From positions 8,307,001-8,371,000 of the forward strand of contig NZ_JAPEQG010000001.1 of NCBI RefSeq assembly GCF_026339735.1: a stretch of DNA of 64,000 bases, read 5' to 3'. Positions 40,939-51,976 of this stretch are shown piece by piece (within the stretch, counting starts at the first letter, position 1; the number at the start of each line of letters is the position of its first letter). The notes beneath the pieces were generated by a model. That model made no database searches and had not been told where the DNA came from. It saw only the letters and a list, made by a program, of their open reading frames with translations. This stretch comes from Streptomyces sp. NBC_01669 (GTDB lineage: Bacteria; Actinomycetota; Actinomycetes; Streptomycetales; Streptomycetaceae). The translations under genes were made by a program, and so were the position numbers.

Positions 40939-41624
40939 GCGTCACCCGTCCGGGTGGGTGGATGCGCGATGTCCGCCCCGGACCGGTCGACGGGCCGCAG
41001 GAGCTGCGTCGGCTCGGCATCGGCGGGATCCGCCGGGCGGTACGGGGCCACCTGCACGGGGTCGACGATCTGCGTCGGCTCGGGCTCCCGTGCGTGTGCC
41101 TCGCCCTCTCCGCGGTCCGTGGGGGCACTGCTCGGCCGACCGGGACCGCCCGAGGCCGCGTACGTGCTCAGCTGTGTGCCGTCGCAGTACACCCAGCGCT
41201 CATGCTCGGCGTCGTACAGCCACATCGCCTCGCCGTCGACGACCATGCCCACCCGCAGCCCCTGGGTCCGGCGGCGGAAGGTCTCCCCGTCGATCCGGCC
41301 CTCGGCCAGCTCCTCCGCGGCGCGCCGGTACTGGGTCAGCGACTCCTGGACCCGCGCCATCAGCGGCCGGGGGTCCGCGGTGCGCGCGAGCGGCTGTCCG
41401 GACTCCGGCGGGCCGTGGGGGACGGAGACGAGCAGCCGGCCGTCGACCCATGCCGACCAGCCGTTGGCGCAGAGGATCTGCCCCCAGTCTCCCCGCCGGC
41501 CGAGCAGCTGGACGGGAAGCAGCGGGTCGAGCGGCTCGGTGGGCCGGGTCGGGTCGGGTGCCTCCCAGGCGGACATCCCGTCCGGGGGGACCACGTGTGT
41601 GGGGCGGAACCCCGGTGTCGTCAT
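40935..41624 (-). CDS. Hypothetical protein between FHA-ABC transporter and kinase
   Basis: A 229-residue cytoplasmic protein of unknown family. Residues 30-70 (LLPVQLLGRRGDWGQILCAN, GWSAWVDGRLLVSVP) look like a small beta-barrel; residues 85-155 contain a helical stretch (LTQYRRAAEELAEGRIDGET) and WLYDAEHERWVYCDGTQL. The C-terminal part is disordered and contains two PTQ motifs (EPTQIVDP, EPTQLLRP), which resemble phosphothreonine sites read by FHA domains. It overlaps the kinase start by four bases and lies 15 bases after the transporter, so it may be a kinase substrate that docks on the FHA domains. Confidence 0.75.
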   Translation of the reverse strand: MTTPGFRPTHVVPPDGMSAWEAPDPTRPTEPLDPLLPVQLLGRRGDWGQILCANGWSAWVDGRLLVSVPHGPPESGQPLARTADPRPLMARVQESLTQYRRAAEELAEGRIDGETFRRRTQGLRVGMVVDGEAMWLYDAEHERWVYCDGTQLSTYAASGGPGRPSSAPTDRGEGEAHAREPEPTQIVDPVQVAPYRPADPADAEPTQLLRPVDRSGADIAHPPTRTGDA

Positions 41625-41639
41625 GGGCTCCCGCCTCCG

Positions 41640-43994
41640 CTACTTCCGCATGATGACGGGCTCGTGCCGGCGGAGCAGCCGCGCCACCACCAGTCCGAAG
41701 ACGACCGACAGCACCACCAGCATCCCCATGTTCAGCAGCCACGCCGCCGCGGTGTGCTCGAACAGCGGATCCGCGCTCACCCTTCCCGGCACGATCCTGG
41801 CGAGCCCGATGGTCCCGCCCATCGCCGCGAGCGCCCACCGGGACGGCACCAGCCACGCCAGCTGCTCCAACCCGGGCACCCCGTGCAGTTTCAGCAGCGC
41901 ACCGCAGAACACGACCTGGACGATGGCGAGGAGCACCAGCAGCGGCATGGTGACCTCCTCCTTGCGCACCAGCGCGGAGACGAGCAGACCGAGCATCATC
42001 GCCGTGAACGACAACAGGGCCATGGCCAGCGTGACTTCGACCAGTGGTGGCAGGAGAACGCCTTTGCCGCCCGGGGCGTTCAGATCGACGCCCACCAGAC
42101 CGACCAGCGTCAGAACCACCGCCTGCAGGACCGTAACGGTGCCCAGGACCACCACTTTGGACATCAGATACGCCGATCTGGACAGCCCGACGGCCCGCTC
42201 CCGCTGGTAGATCGCCCGTTCCTTGACCAGTTCCCGTACGGCATTGGCGGCGCCGGTCAGCACGCCGCCCACACAAAGGATGAGCAGCGCGTTGATCGCC
42301 GTGTCCTGGGTCAGCCGACTGCCGGCCAGGGCCCGGGTCATCGCGCCCATCACGAACGGCAGAGCGATCATGATGGCCAGGAAGGTCCGGTCGGCGCTCA
42401 GCGCGGCGGCGTACCGGCGCACGAGCGTCCACAGCTGAGCGCCCCAGCTCCGGGTCTTCGGCGGTGGCGCGACCGGGGCGACCGCGGCGTGCGGCAGCCG
42501 GGGCTGCGCGGTGGAGTTCGCGATGCACTGCCGGTGGAACGGGGACGCGCGGTACTCCGCCGACCAATCCCGGCCCCGGTCGTGCTCGAATGCCTCGAAC
42601 GCCTCCGGCCACTGCTCGAACCCGAGGAAGGCGAGTGCGTCTTCCGGGGGCCCGAAGTAGGCGGTCTTCCCGCCCGGGGCGAGAACCAGCAGCCGGTCGC
42701 AGACGTCGAGGCTGAGCACACTGTGCGTGACGACGATGACCGTACGCCCGTCGTCGGCGAGCCCCCGGAGCATATGCATGACCGAGCGGTCCATACCGGG
42801 GTCGAGCCCCGAGGTCGGCTCGTCGAGGAAGAGCAGCGACGGCTTCGTCAGCAGCTCCAGCGCGACGCTGACGCGCTTGCGCTGGCCGCCGGAGAGGCTG
42901 TGGATCGACTGTTCCGCCCGCCTTTCCAGACCCAGCTCACGGATCACTTCGGTGACCCTGGCCCGGCGTTCGGACGGGGCTGTGTCGTGCGGGAAGCGGA
43001 GCTCGGCGGCATACCCGAGGGCGCGGCGCACGGTCAGCTGGGAGTGCAGGATGTCGTCCTGCGGGACGAGCCCGATGCGATGGCGCAGCTCGGCGTAGTC
43101 GTGGTAGAGGTCGCGGCCGTCGTAGAGGACGCTGCCCTCGTCGGCCGGGCGGAGGCCGGTCAGTGCGTTGAGCAGGGTGGACTTGCCTGAGCCGCTCGGA
43201 CCCACCACGCCGAGCAGGCACTTCTCGCCCACCGGGAAGGAGACCTGGTCGAGCAACGTCTTGCGGCCCCGGTCCACGGTGACCGCCAGGTCCTGTACAT
43301 CGAGCGAGACCTCACCGGTGTCGACGAACTCCTGCAGCACGTCGCCGACCAGAGAGAACTCGGAGTGACCGATACCGACGATGTCACCGGCGGCGACCGG
43401 GGCGCGGCCGACCAGTTGGCCGTTGAGATACGTCCCGTTGTGCGAGCCGAGGTCGACGATCTCGTATGTGCCGTCCGGATGCGCCCGCAGTTCGGCGTGC
43501 CGGTGCGAAACGGTCAGGTCGTCGACGACGAGGTCGTTGTCGGCGCTGCGGCCGATGCGTACGGTATGGACGGGCCGCGGTCGCACAGTGGTCGGCTGCC
43601 GGAACGTAACGGTGGCGGCCGGCATGGAGACGGTGGACGGGCGGTCCGCCGGATGCAGAGCGGGGGCCGGGGGTTCCTGACCGACCAGAACGGCGCACGG
43701 CCCGTCCGCGGGATGGCCGAACCGGATGACGCTGCCGGGTCCTACGCCCGACTCGTGGATGCGCCTGCCCCCGGTGTACGTACCGTTCGTGCTGTTCTCG
43801 TCCTCCAGGGACCAGTGGTCCGCCACGGGCCGGAGCACCGCATGGTGCCACGAGACCCGGACATCATCGATGACGATGTCGCTCAGCGGGTCGCGGCCGA
43901 CGTGGTAGTCCCGGCTCGGACTCATCACCGTGGGTCCTGCGTCGGTTTCGAGAATGAGCTCGGGCGCAGTCGACGCGACAGGCCTCTCTGACAT
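41640..43994 (-). CDS. Dual-FHA ABC transporter (Rv1747-like)
   Basis: A 784-residue protein: two forkhead-associated domains (about 20-105, YHVGRDPLSDIVIDDVRVSW; about 140-215, VRIGRSADNDLVVDDLTVSH), an ABC ATPase (about 235-470: Walker A GPSGSGKST, signature LSGGQRKR, Walker B LLFLDEPTSG, H-loop VVTHS), then an ABC2-type membrane part with six helices (about 530-784). This is the ABCG-like layout of M. tuberculosis Rv1747, an exporter controlled by threonine phosphorylation. FHA domains bind phosphothreonine, and the kinase is in the same operon. ATG 43994 is the start. Cargo unknown. Confidence 0.93.
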   Translation of the reverse strand: MSERPVASTAPELILETDAGPTVMSPSRDYHVGRDPLSDIVIDDVRVSWHHAVLRPVADHWSLEDENSTNGTYTGGRRIHESGVGPGSVIRFGHPADGPCAVLVGQEPPAPALHPADRPSTVSMPAATVTFRQPTTVRPRPVHTVRIGRSADNDLVVDDLTVSHRHAELRAHPDGTYEIVDLGSHNGTYLNGQLVGRAPVAAGDIVGIGHSEFSLVGDVLQEFVDTGEVSLDVQDLAVTVDRGRKTLLDQVSFPVGEKCLLGVVGPSGSGKSTLLNALTGLRPADEGSVLYDGRDLYHDYAELRHRIGLVPQDDILHSQLTVRRALGYAAELRFPHDTAPSERRARVTEVIRELGLERRAEQSIHSLSGGQRKRVSVALELLTKPSLLFLDEPTSGLDPGMDRSVMHMLRGLADDGRTVIVVTHSVLSLDVCDRLLVLAPGGKTAYFGPPEDALAFLGFEQWPEAFEAFEHDRGRDWSAEYRASPFHRQCIANSTAQPRLPHAAVAPVAPPPKTRSWGAQLWTLVRRYAAALSADRTFLAIMIALPFVMGAMTRALAGSRLTQDTAINALLILCVGGVLTGAANAVRELVKERAIYQRERAVGLSRSAYLMSKVVVLGTVTVLQAVVLTLVGLVGVDLNAPGGKGVLLPPLVEVTLAMALLSFTAMMLGLLVSALVRKEEVTMPLLVLLAIVQVVFCGALLKLHGVPGLEQLAWLVPSRWALAAMGGTIGLARIVPGRVSADPLFEHTAAAWLLNMGMLVVLSVVFGLVVARLLRRHEPVIMRK

Positions 43995-44722
43995 GGTCGA
44001 ATTCTATCTATTGGTGGGGATATCTGCTCATGGGTCCACGCCGGGCCGCTCTGTCGCAACATGGCGGGCTCACGGGGCCGGCGCGCATGTCCCCAGGCCT
44101 GACCGGACCCGATTTCCCGGCCGTCGTGGTGCGATGCCCAGCGGCCACGCTGTCGGCGCACGCTTTCGCTCGGAGAGCCGGCGCGGACAAGTCGTCGACC
44201 CGGCAGGGAAGGAGACCCGTCGCCGACCCGGGTGACGATCACTGAAGCAGACCCGCCTCATGGTGCCCGCCTCGTCCTCGCCGGGGCAGATCCCCGATGC
44301 ATCGTTCCCGGCCGGATCGCGTGGGCACAGAATGGCTTGATGGCACACGTACGTGACGATCCATCGTGGTGACGCCATCCGTCGCCGGGGGTTACCTGAT
44401 GGCCGGCCCCGGTTCGCTGGTGGCGGCACCTGATCCGACCGGCGACTTCGCCCGCCGAGCCGTGTCACGCACCGCGGTCCCCCAGCGGTAGGCTCGCCCT
44501 GTCGGAAGGATCCCGGTGGCGGCGACTCCGCCGCCGAACTGGGGAGGTGAAGTGCAGAGACGGCGAAACCCCGGCCATGGTGCCGGGAGCTCTGCCCCCG
44601 GCGGAGACCGCGGGGCCCTCCTGATCGAGGAAGCGGTCTCCGTCATCTGCCTACGGCCCGAGAGGAGCGCAGAGCCGGCTGCGACCGAGATCGCACCGCG
44701 AGGTGTGAGGGAGTGGCCCCGC
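43995..44722. other. Long intergenic region, no convincing gene
   Basis: About 730 bases. The first 45 are AT-rich (GAATTCTATCTATTGGTGGG) and probably hold the FHA-ABC promoter. Open frames across the rest lack codon bias. A GGGGAGG plus GTG at 44541-44553 opens a plus-strand frame, but it soon runs antisense through the AHSA1 gene. Confidence 0.45.
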
Positions 44723-45355
44723 CTACCCGCCCGTGTAGAAGCCGATCGTCGCTGCCGTCGTGGCCGCCACGACCCCCCCGTCCGCGCCCGAGGCGGCATA
44801 AGCGGCGCCCCACTCCTCGCCCGACCGCGTCATGAACTCCTTCGCCTCGGGCGACGTCTGCCAGGCCGCGGCGTCCGCCTTGCTGATCTCGCCGCCCGCG
44901 AGGTGCCTCCCGAGCCCCAGGAGCATCAGGTCCCAGCCGACCCCGACCGCCCCTGGCCCGAACTGCCCCCAGAACTCCTCCGGCACCACGGCCACATGCT
45001 CCAGCTCGAACACCGTCCGTCCCTCGCCCTCCGGCGTGAGCCGCACCTCGACCTCGCTGAACCCGGGATCCGGCCCGAACAGCCAGGTCACCCGCAACCG
45101 CTCCGGCGCGACGCACTCAAGGATCTCGCCTCCGGCGTTCCCCTCCAGCTGGTACTGCCCGCCGACCTTGAACTCCCCACTCACCGGCAGGAACCACCGC
45201 CCGATCCGCTCGGGTGACGTCACCGCGTCCCACACATCGGCAACCTCGACGTCGTAGGTGCGCCGCAACAGCACCGTACGAGCCTCACCCTCCTCGATCT
45301 GCCGCCCGCCGACCTCCCGGTGCAGCCGGTTGATCTCCTCGACGATCTCACTCAT
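44723..45355 (-). CDS. AHSA1/SRPBCC domain protein
   Basis: A 210-residue protein with an AHSA1-type SRPBCC domain (about 25-160): VLLRRTYDVEVADVWDAVTS, ERIGRWFLPVSGEFKVGGQY, GGEILECVAPERLRVTW. The C-terminal extension is Ala/Gly-rich. SRPBCC proteins bind hydrophobic ligands; the ligand here is unknown. It overlaps the upstream ArsR-type regulator by eight bases, a very common pairing in actinobacteria. Confidence 0.9.
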   Translation of the reverse strand: MSEIVEEINRLHREVGGRQIEEGEARTVLLRRTYDVEVADVWDAVTSPERIGRWFLPVSGEFKVGGQYQLEGNAGGEILECVAPERLRVTWLFGPDPGFSEVEVRLTPEGEGRTVFELEHVAVVPEEFWGQFGPGAVGVGWDLMLLGLGRHLAGGEISKADAAAWQTSPEAKEFMTRSGEEWGAAYAASGADGGVVAATTAATIGFYTGG

Positions 45356-45701
45356 CCCTGCTCGCTCCCTCGCTCAGCCTGCGCTCGCGCTTTCCCCGCG
45401 CGATCTCCGTCCCCAGCGCGTCGAGCCGCTGCTCCCAGAACCCCCGGAACCTCTCCAGCCATGCGTCCACCTCCCGCAGCGGCCCGGTCTCGACGGCGTA
45501 CAACCGCCGAGTCCCCTCCGCCCGCACGGAGACGAACCCGCTCTCCCGCAGCACCCGCAGATGCTGCGACACGGCCGGCTGCGAGATCCCGAATTCCTCG
45601 CGGATCACGGCACTGACCTCACCCGATGCCTTTTCACCCGATGTGAGTAGTTCCAATATTCGGCGCCTGACCGGGTCCCCAAGAACATCGAAGGCATGCA
45701 C
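45348..45701 (-). CDS. ArsR family winged-helix regulator
   Basis: A 117-residue repressor: FDVLGDPVRRRILELLTSGE, then the recognition region EEFGISQPAVSQHLRVLRES and the wing VRAEGTRRLYAV. There is no cysteine metal site, so it probably senses something other than metals. It is the first gene of a two-gene operon with the AHSA1 protein. A perfect 18-bp palindrome lies 20 bases upstream of its start. Confidence 0.93.
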   Translation of the reverse strand: MHAFDVLGDPVRRRILELLTSGEKASGEVSAVIREEFGISQPAVSQHLRVLRESGFVSVRAEGTRRLYAVETGPLREVDAWLERFRGFWEQRLDALGTEIARGKRERRLSEGASRDE

Positions 45702-45720
45702 ACGCCCGACTATGCCATCA

Positions 45721-45738
45721 TTCGCTTATATAAGCGAA
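45721..45738. promoter_or_regulatory. Perfect 18-bp palindromic operator of the ArsR/AHSA1 operon
   Basis: TTCGCTTATATAAGCGAA is fully self-complementary and strikingly AT-rich for this genome. It lies 20 bases before the ArsR start, where a repressor would cover the promoter. Autoregulation by the ArsR protein is the simplest reading. Confidence 0.8.
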
Positions 45739-45822
45739 CCCTTAATAAAGAGCGCAACATCTACCCGCATCCGGGTGTGCAGCTCCCGGACGCGCTCCAG
45801 CTCCGGGGGCCGGCAGCGGCCG

Positions 45823-46665
45823 TCATGGTGGGGCCTCCTCCGGCCGCCATCCCCAGGCCGTGATCATTCCCGGCGACAGCGCAGCGCATTCGGGTGAGTC
45901 GAGATACCGGACCGCCGCGTCGACCGCCGCGTCGTCCACCAGCCCGGTGGCCAGGATCGCCTCCCTCGCCCGGTCCCATGTCCCGGCCCAGAAGCGGCTG
46001 ATGGGGCTTCCGGGGGCCAGGGGTGGCACCTGGATCTCGGCGGCGACGGACACAAGCCCCGTGGCGCGCAGCAGATTTGGGTAGTCGGGGACCCAGGAGA
46101 CGTCGGTGCCGATGGTGTCCCGCAGCCCCTGCCACATGGCCTGCATGACCCGGGTGTACGGCGTCGTGGGCGCAGTCGCGGTGGTCAGGTCGATGGCGTC
46201 GCTGAGGACGAGCACCCCGCCGGGAACCAGAAGTTCGGCCAGGCCGGCGATCAGGCGCTGCCGCGAGGGCAGATGCATCAGGACGAATCGGGCGTGTACC
46301 AGCTGGAATCGGCCGGGATCGAACCCGGGGGCGCTGATGTCGGCCTCCAGGACACCGAGCCCCGGGAAGGGGCGGGCGGTGAGGAAGCGTACGTCGCGGT
46401 CGACGGCGAGCACGGTGGCGACACCCGCCTCGCGCAGCAGCCGCCGGGCGATGGTGCCGGTGCCGGCTCCTACGTCGAGGCAGTTCCAGCCCGGCCCGAC
46501 CTCCAGGTTCCGCAGGCGGGCCATGGTCATGTCGTCGTACGCGAGAGCGCCGAGGTCGATGCGGTCGTCCTCGCCGGCCTGGTCGGGCCGGAACACTGCC
46601 TCCCCGTAACGGCCTGCTGTGGACAACCCCGGCGGCTGTTCGCCGGGCCGCGCGCGTGCGCACAT
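45823..46665 (-). CDS. SAM-dependent methyltransferase
   Basis: A 280-residue class I methyltransferase. The SAM-binding motif is CLDVGAGTGTIARRLLRE (about residues 55-72), followed by VLAVDRDVRFL, then FQLVHARFVLMHLPSRQRLI and LVPGGVLVLSDAID. ATG 46665 is preceded by GAGGCGG at good distance; a much longer frame lacks coding bias. Substrate unknown; the fold is that of small-molecule methyltransferases of the UbiE/Methyltransf_25 type. It stands alone. Confidence 0.88.
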   Translation of the reverse strand: MCARARPGEQPPGLSTAGRYGEAVFRPDQAGEDDRIDLGALAYDDMTMARLRNLEVGPGWNCLDVGAGTGTIARRLLREAGVATVLAVDRDVRFLTARPFPGLGVLEADISAPGFDPGRFQLVHARFVLMHLPSRQRLIAGLAELLVPGGVLVLSDAIDLTTATAPTTPYTRVMQAMWQGLRDTIGTDVSWVPDYPNLLRATGLVSVAAEIQVPPLAPGSPISRFWAGTWDRAREAILATGLVDDAAVDAAVRYLDSPECAALSPGMITAWGWRPEEAPP

Positions 46666-47010
46666 GCGTCGGTCACCGCCTCTTTGCCTCGGAGGGCTTC
46701 GCGCGAGCGGCCTGATGCCCCTGGGGTGACGGCCACCGCCCGCCGCGGGCACTCCTCCATTATGGCCGGGGTGCTCCGTGCCTTCCTGGCGTAACTGCGG
46801 GCGGGCATGGTCCTGACCCCCGGACCCTTGACGGCGAGGCCTGCGAAGAGGGCGAGATGCGGCCGGGTCCGTCGGCCGCCGACGGGTCATGGCGGCGACC
46901 CCGGTCCTTCAGTCCGGGTTCACCGCCGGGTTCCGGAACCAGGCAATCCTGCCCGGGACGGCCCTGGGGCCCCGGCCCGGTGCTGTCCACGACGAAGGAG
47001 AACTCCCCGC
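46666..47010. other. Divergent intergenic region, no gene seen
   Basis: About 345 bases between the methyltransferase and the PHP-type hydrolase, presumably with both promoters. Short frames here have no codon bias; AAGGAG at 46995-47000 is the ribosome site of the following gene. Confidence 0.4.
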
Positions 47011-48672
47011 ATGTACCGCCCCGTGCCCGAATGGGCCGACCCCCAGGTTCCCGCAGAGACGCTCGACGCCCAGGGGCTCAGCCGCCGCGGTCTGATACGC
47101 CGCGCGGGCCTGTTCGGTGCGGCTTTCGCCGCCGCGTCGCTTGCGTCGCCCGCCCGCGCCGCGACCCCGGCCGCCGAGGGGAACGGTCGCGCCCCCGACC
47201 TGGTCTATCTGGTCGGCGACCACCACAACCACTCCGTGTACAGCCATGACGCCAAGTACACGTTCTCCCAACTTGCCGCCGCCGGGCAGAAGTTCGGTCT
47301 GGACTGGATGGTCTTCACCGAGCACAGCAACATCGGCCACGTCGACTTCGGTGCCGCGCTGGAGCACCAGGAGATCCTCAGGGCACGCGCCGACAACAAG
47401 CGCATGCTGATCTTCCAGGGGCTGGAGTGGTACATCCCGGGCGCCGAACACTGCACCGTCTTCTCCCCGCCCGGACGGCACGAGGTCGAGCTCCTCACGA
47501 GGTTCGAGAAGGCATTCGACGGGAAGCTGCTCGGCTACACCGCCGGCGCCCCGGACCACCCCGACACCCCGCGGAACGAGGCGCACGCGGTGAAGGCCCT
47601 CAGGTGGCTGGCCGAGCAGCGCCGTACCGGATACGTCGACGACGTACTCGTCCTCGCCAACCATCCGATGCGTCTGGGGATCGACTCCCCGCACGAGATG
47701 CGCGGCTGGCGTGACGCCGCACCCGGCATCATGATCGGCATGGAGGGCGCCCCGGGCGCCCAGGCCGGCGCGATCCCGGGCTGGCACCCGGACACCAACA
47801 TCCGCGGCGAGTACACCAATGCGCCGTCCGCCGACTCCTGGCCCGGCTATCCGCGCGAGGCGTACGTCACGTACGGCGGCTTCGACTGGGCGACCGCGAC
47901 GGTCGGCGGCCTCTGGGACGCGATGCTGGCCGAGGGCAAGCTCTTCACGATCACCTCGAACTCCGACGTCCACCGGGTCGCCCAGGACACCTGGGTCAAC
48001 GGTGCCTGGCCGCCCGGCGAGAACTTCGACAGCACCGGGCATGTTCCCGACCCGTACGACACCACGGAGCCGCAGCCCGGCGGCGACTTCTGGCCGGGTC
48101 AGTTCAGTCGTACGCATGTCGGCGTCACCCGGTACGGCTACCGCCATGTGATGGAGGGTCTGCGGGCCGGCCGGGTCTGGGTCGACCACGGGCACCTTCT
48201 CGACGGCATCGACGTCAAGGTGCGCGGCGAGCACGGCAACAGCGCGACGCTCGGCGGCCGGTTGCGCGCCCGGCGCGGCGAGCGGCTCACGCTGACCGTC
48301 ACGGTGACGGCAGCGTCCCGCCGCAACCCGTACGGGGTGCTCCCGCAGCTGGAGCACGTCGACGTGATCCGCGGCGCGGTCAGGGGCCCGGCCGCCGACC
48401 GCGACGACTGGCACGCTCCGGACACCCGGGTCGCCCACACCGTTGACGTTTCAGGACGCCGCGGCACGTACACCCTGAACATCCCGGTCGGACGCGCGGA
48501 CGAACCGTTCTACCTGCGGCTGCGCGGCAGTGACGGCAAGCGCCACGGGACGGGGTTCCTCGGCGCGTCGGTCGACCCGCACGGTCCGCTGCCGCACGAG
48601 CCGGGGCAGGGAAACCCGTGGCTCGACACGTGGTTCTACACCAACCCGGTGTTCGTGGAGATCGTCCGCTGA
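47011..48672 (+). CDS. Tat-exported PHP-type (CehA/McbA-like) metallohydrolase
   Basis: A 553-residue protein with a twin-arginine signal (LSRRGLIRRAGLFGAAFAAA, cleavage near residue 50). The catalytic domain (about 65-390) begins VYLVGDHHNHSVYSHDAKYT with the HxH metal site, then MVFTEHSNIGH, LIFQGLEWYIPGAEH, VLANHPMRL and TSNSDVHR, the histidines and acids of a PHP phosphoesterase fold. The C-terminal part (about 390-553) is beta-rich. Related enzymes hydrolyse aryl carbamates or phosphoesters; substrate unknown. Tat export suggests that folding and metal loading occur in the cytoplasm before secretion. Confidence 0.88.
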   Translation: MYRPVPEWADPQVPAETLDAQGLSRRGLIRRAGLFGAAFAAASLASPARAATPAAEGNGRAPDLVYLVGDHHNHSVYSHDAKYTFSQLAAAGQKFGLDWMVFTEHSNIGHVDFGAALEHQEILRARADNKRMLIFQGLEWYIPGAEHCTVFSPPGRHEVELLTRFEKAFDGKLLGYTAGAPDHPDTPRNEAHAVKALRWLAEQRRTGYVDDVLVLANHPMRLGIDSPHEMRGWRDAAPGIMIGMEGAPGAQAGAIPGWHPDTNIRGEYTNAPSADSWPGYPREAYVTYGGFDWATATVGGLWDAMLAEGKLFTITSNSDVHRVAQDTWVNGAWPPGENFDSTGHVPDPYDTTEPQPGGDFWPGQFSRTHVGVTRYGYRHVMEGLRAGRVWVDHGHLLDGIDVKVRGEHGNSATLGGRLRARRGERLTLTVTVTAASRRNPYGVLPQLEHVDVIRGAVRGPAADRDDWHAPDTRVAHTVDVSGRRGTYTLNIPVGRADEPFYLRLRGSDGKRHGTGFLGASVDPHGPLPHEPGQGNPWLDTWFYTNPVFVEIVR

Positions 48673-48680
48673 CCACGCAG

Positions 48681-48720
48681 CCGCCTCCCGCGCGACGCCC
48701 GGACGTCGCGCGGGAGGCGG
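48681..48720. terminator. Bidirectional stem-loop terminator
   Basis: Perfect 17-bp inverted repeat (48681-48697 with 48704-48720) and a six-base loop, between the convergent PHP-hydrolase and phosphoglucomutase genes. Confidence 0.82.
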
Positions 48721-48732
48721 CCCTTCGACCGC

Positions 48733-50373
<1,641 letters not shown>

Positions 50374-50420
50374 CTGCCCACTCCTCCGTATCGGTCGGTC
50401 GTTGCGATCTGCCCGCCGGA

Positions 50421-51167
50421 TCAGTTTCCCCGGTGGCCGACCTGGACCGGTGGGTGCCCCGCCGTACGCACCGCCACGGCGGCGGCGTACCCGGCGGGGA
50501 CCAGCACGTCGGTGACGGTCCAGCCCGGGGGACCGGGCTCCGGCACGGGCCCGGTGCCCAGATGGTCCAGCGAGAGCTCGCGTGCGAGCCCGATCCCTTC
50601 GCCCTTCAGATACGCCTCTTTGCGGGTCCACGCCCGGGCGAAGGCGGCGGGCCTGTCCTCCGCGCGGAGTTCCGCCAGCTCCCGTACCTCCGCCGGATGC
50701 AGCATCGCCCCGACGTCCGCGGCGGCCCTGCTGTTCGGTACGACCTCCACGTCCACCCCGACCGGCGCGGCGGCGAACGCCAGCAGCGACAGGTCCCGGC
50801 TGTGCGACAGGGAGAAATGCACCCCGCCGTCGGTCGCCGGACGGCCGTGCGGACCGCCGCAGGACGGGCACGGCTCACGGACCAGCCGCACCTCGCGCGG
50901 TTCGACACCCAGCCGGGCCCCGAGCAGTATCCGCAGCGCCACATGGGCCGCGACATAGCAGCGCCGGTCGGCCGGAGCGACGAATCTCCCGGCACGCCGC
51001 TGCTCCCCGGCGTCGAGAATTCCGGGCGCGAGCCGCTCGGCCGGATCACCGTGCCGCACCGCGTCCACGATCCACAGAGCAGGTATTCCGGCAGGCCAGG
51101 AGGGCAGCATGCCCCGGGCGCCGTCCGCCGGGTCGAACTCGATGGGCTGATGCACCGGTCGGATCAT
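50421..51167 (-). CDS. Sfp-type 4'-phosphopantetheinyl transferase
   Basis: A 248-residue enzyme that moves phosphopantetheine from CoA to carrier-protein serines, activating polyketide and non-ribosomal peptide synthases. It shows HFSLSHSRDLSLLAFA, the Mg-binding VGVDVEVV, and ARAWTRKEAYLKGEGIGLA. A PSCGGPHGRP segment upstream of the core is usual in actinobacterial members. The start is uncertain: ATG 51167 has no well-spaced ribosome site. No synthase genes are in the window, so it probably serves clusters elsewhere. Confidence 0.92.
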   Translation of the reverse strand: MIRPVHQPIEFDPADGARGMLPSWPAGIPALWIVDAVRHGDPAERLAPGILDAGEQRRAGRFVAPADRRCYVAAHVALRILLGARLGVEPREVRLVREPCPSCGGPHGRPATDGGVHFSLSHSRDLSLLAFAAAPVGVDVEVVPNSRAAADVGAMLHPAEVRELAELRAEDRPAAFARAWTRKEAYLKGEGIGLARELSLDHLGTGPVPEPGPPGWTVTDVLVPAGYAAAVAVRTAGHPPVQVGHRGN

Positions 51168-51329
51168 CTCCAATCACTGGCGAACGCCGTGAGGGAGCGT
51201 CATCGGCGCGGGGAGCAGCGTCAATTCTATGGAGACCCCGACAGGACCCGGCATAGATTCGTCCACGATGTGAGCAGCTCATCGTGCCGGGGAGGCGCGA
51301 CGAGCGCTGTTGCGACAGGGAGAAACAAG

Positions 51330-51812
51330 ATGGCACCCAACCATTCCGCGCCGGCCGACCCCGTACTGCTGCGGAGGGCCACCGCCGAGGACGCGGCCCC
51401 CCTCACCGAAGTCTTTCTCGCGTCCCGCGCCCGGTCCATGCCGTATCTCCCGAAGGTCCACAGCGATGAGGACACACTCGCCTGGATGACGCACGTCGTC
51501 CTGCCCGAAGCAGAGGTCTGGGTTGCCGAGGCGGTGAGCGGTGAGGTGCTGGGCTTCGCCTCCCTCGACGGCACCGAGCTCGAACACCTCTACCTGCGGC
51601 CCGACGTACGGCGCCGCGGCATCGGCTCGCTGCTCCTGGCGAAGGCCCGCGAGATCTCCCCGGCGGAGCTCACCCTGCATGTCTTCCAGCGCAACACCGA
51701 GGCCCGGGCCTTCTACGAGCGGCATCGGTTCGCCGCCGTCGACTTCAACGACGGCAGCCGCAACGAGGAGAAGGAACCCGACGTCATGTACCGGTGGGTC
51801 GCGCAGGGCTGA
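51330..51812 (+). CDS. GNAT family N-acetyltransferase
   Basis: A 160-residue single-domain GNAT. It opens VLLRRATAEDAAPLTEVFLA; the acetyl-CoA loop is LYLRPDVRRRGIGSLLLAKA, followed by LHVFQRNTEARAFYERHRF. The RRRGIG segment fits the R/Q-x-x-G-x-G/A consensus exactly. ATG 51330 follows GGGAG. Substrate unknown; monocistronic. Confidence 0.9.
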   Translation: MAPNHSAPADPVLLRRATAEDAAPLTEVFLASRARSMPYLPKVHSDEDTLAWMTHVVLPEAEVWVAEAVSGEVLGFASLDGTELEHLYLRPDVRRRGIGSLLLAKAREISPAELTLHVFQRNTEARAFYERHRFAAVDFNDGSRNEEKEPDVMYRWVAQG

Positions 51813-51976
51813 CCGACCGGCACAGCGGCCACGTACCGCATGCACCGGCTCGTACGGGTGTGGACGCGACCTGTTGCGCTGTCCGGATGATCACGCTCAA
51901 GGCGGCAGCGGGTCCCGGACGAAGGACAGGTGTCCGCTCTTGTTCGCGCTCGATCCAGGCATTCCAGGAGTCATGC

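Noticed and set aside
44541..45217. GGGGAGG plus GTG start opening a plus-strand frame
   Set aside because: Codon bias is absent, and the frame continues antisense through the well-supported AHSA1 gene.
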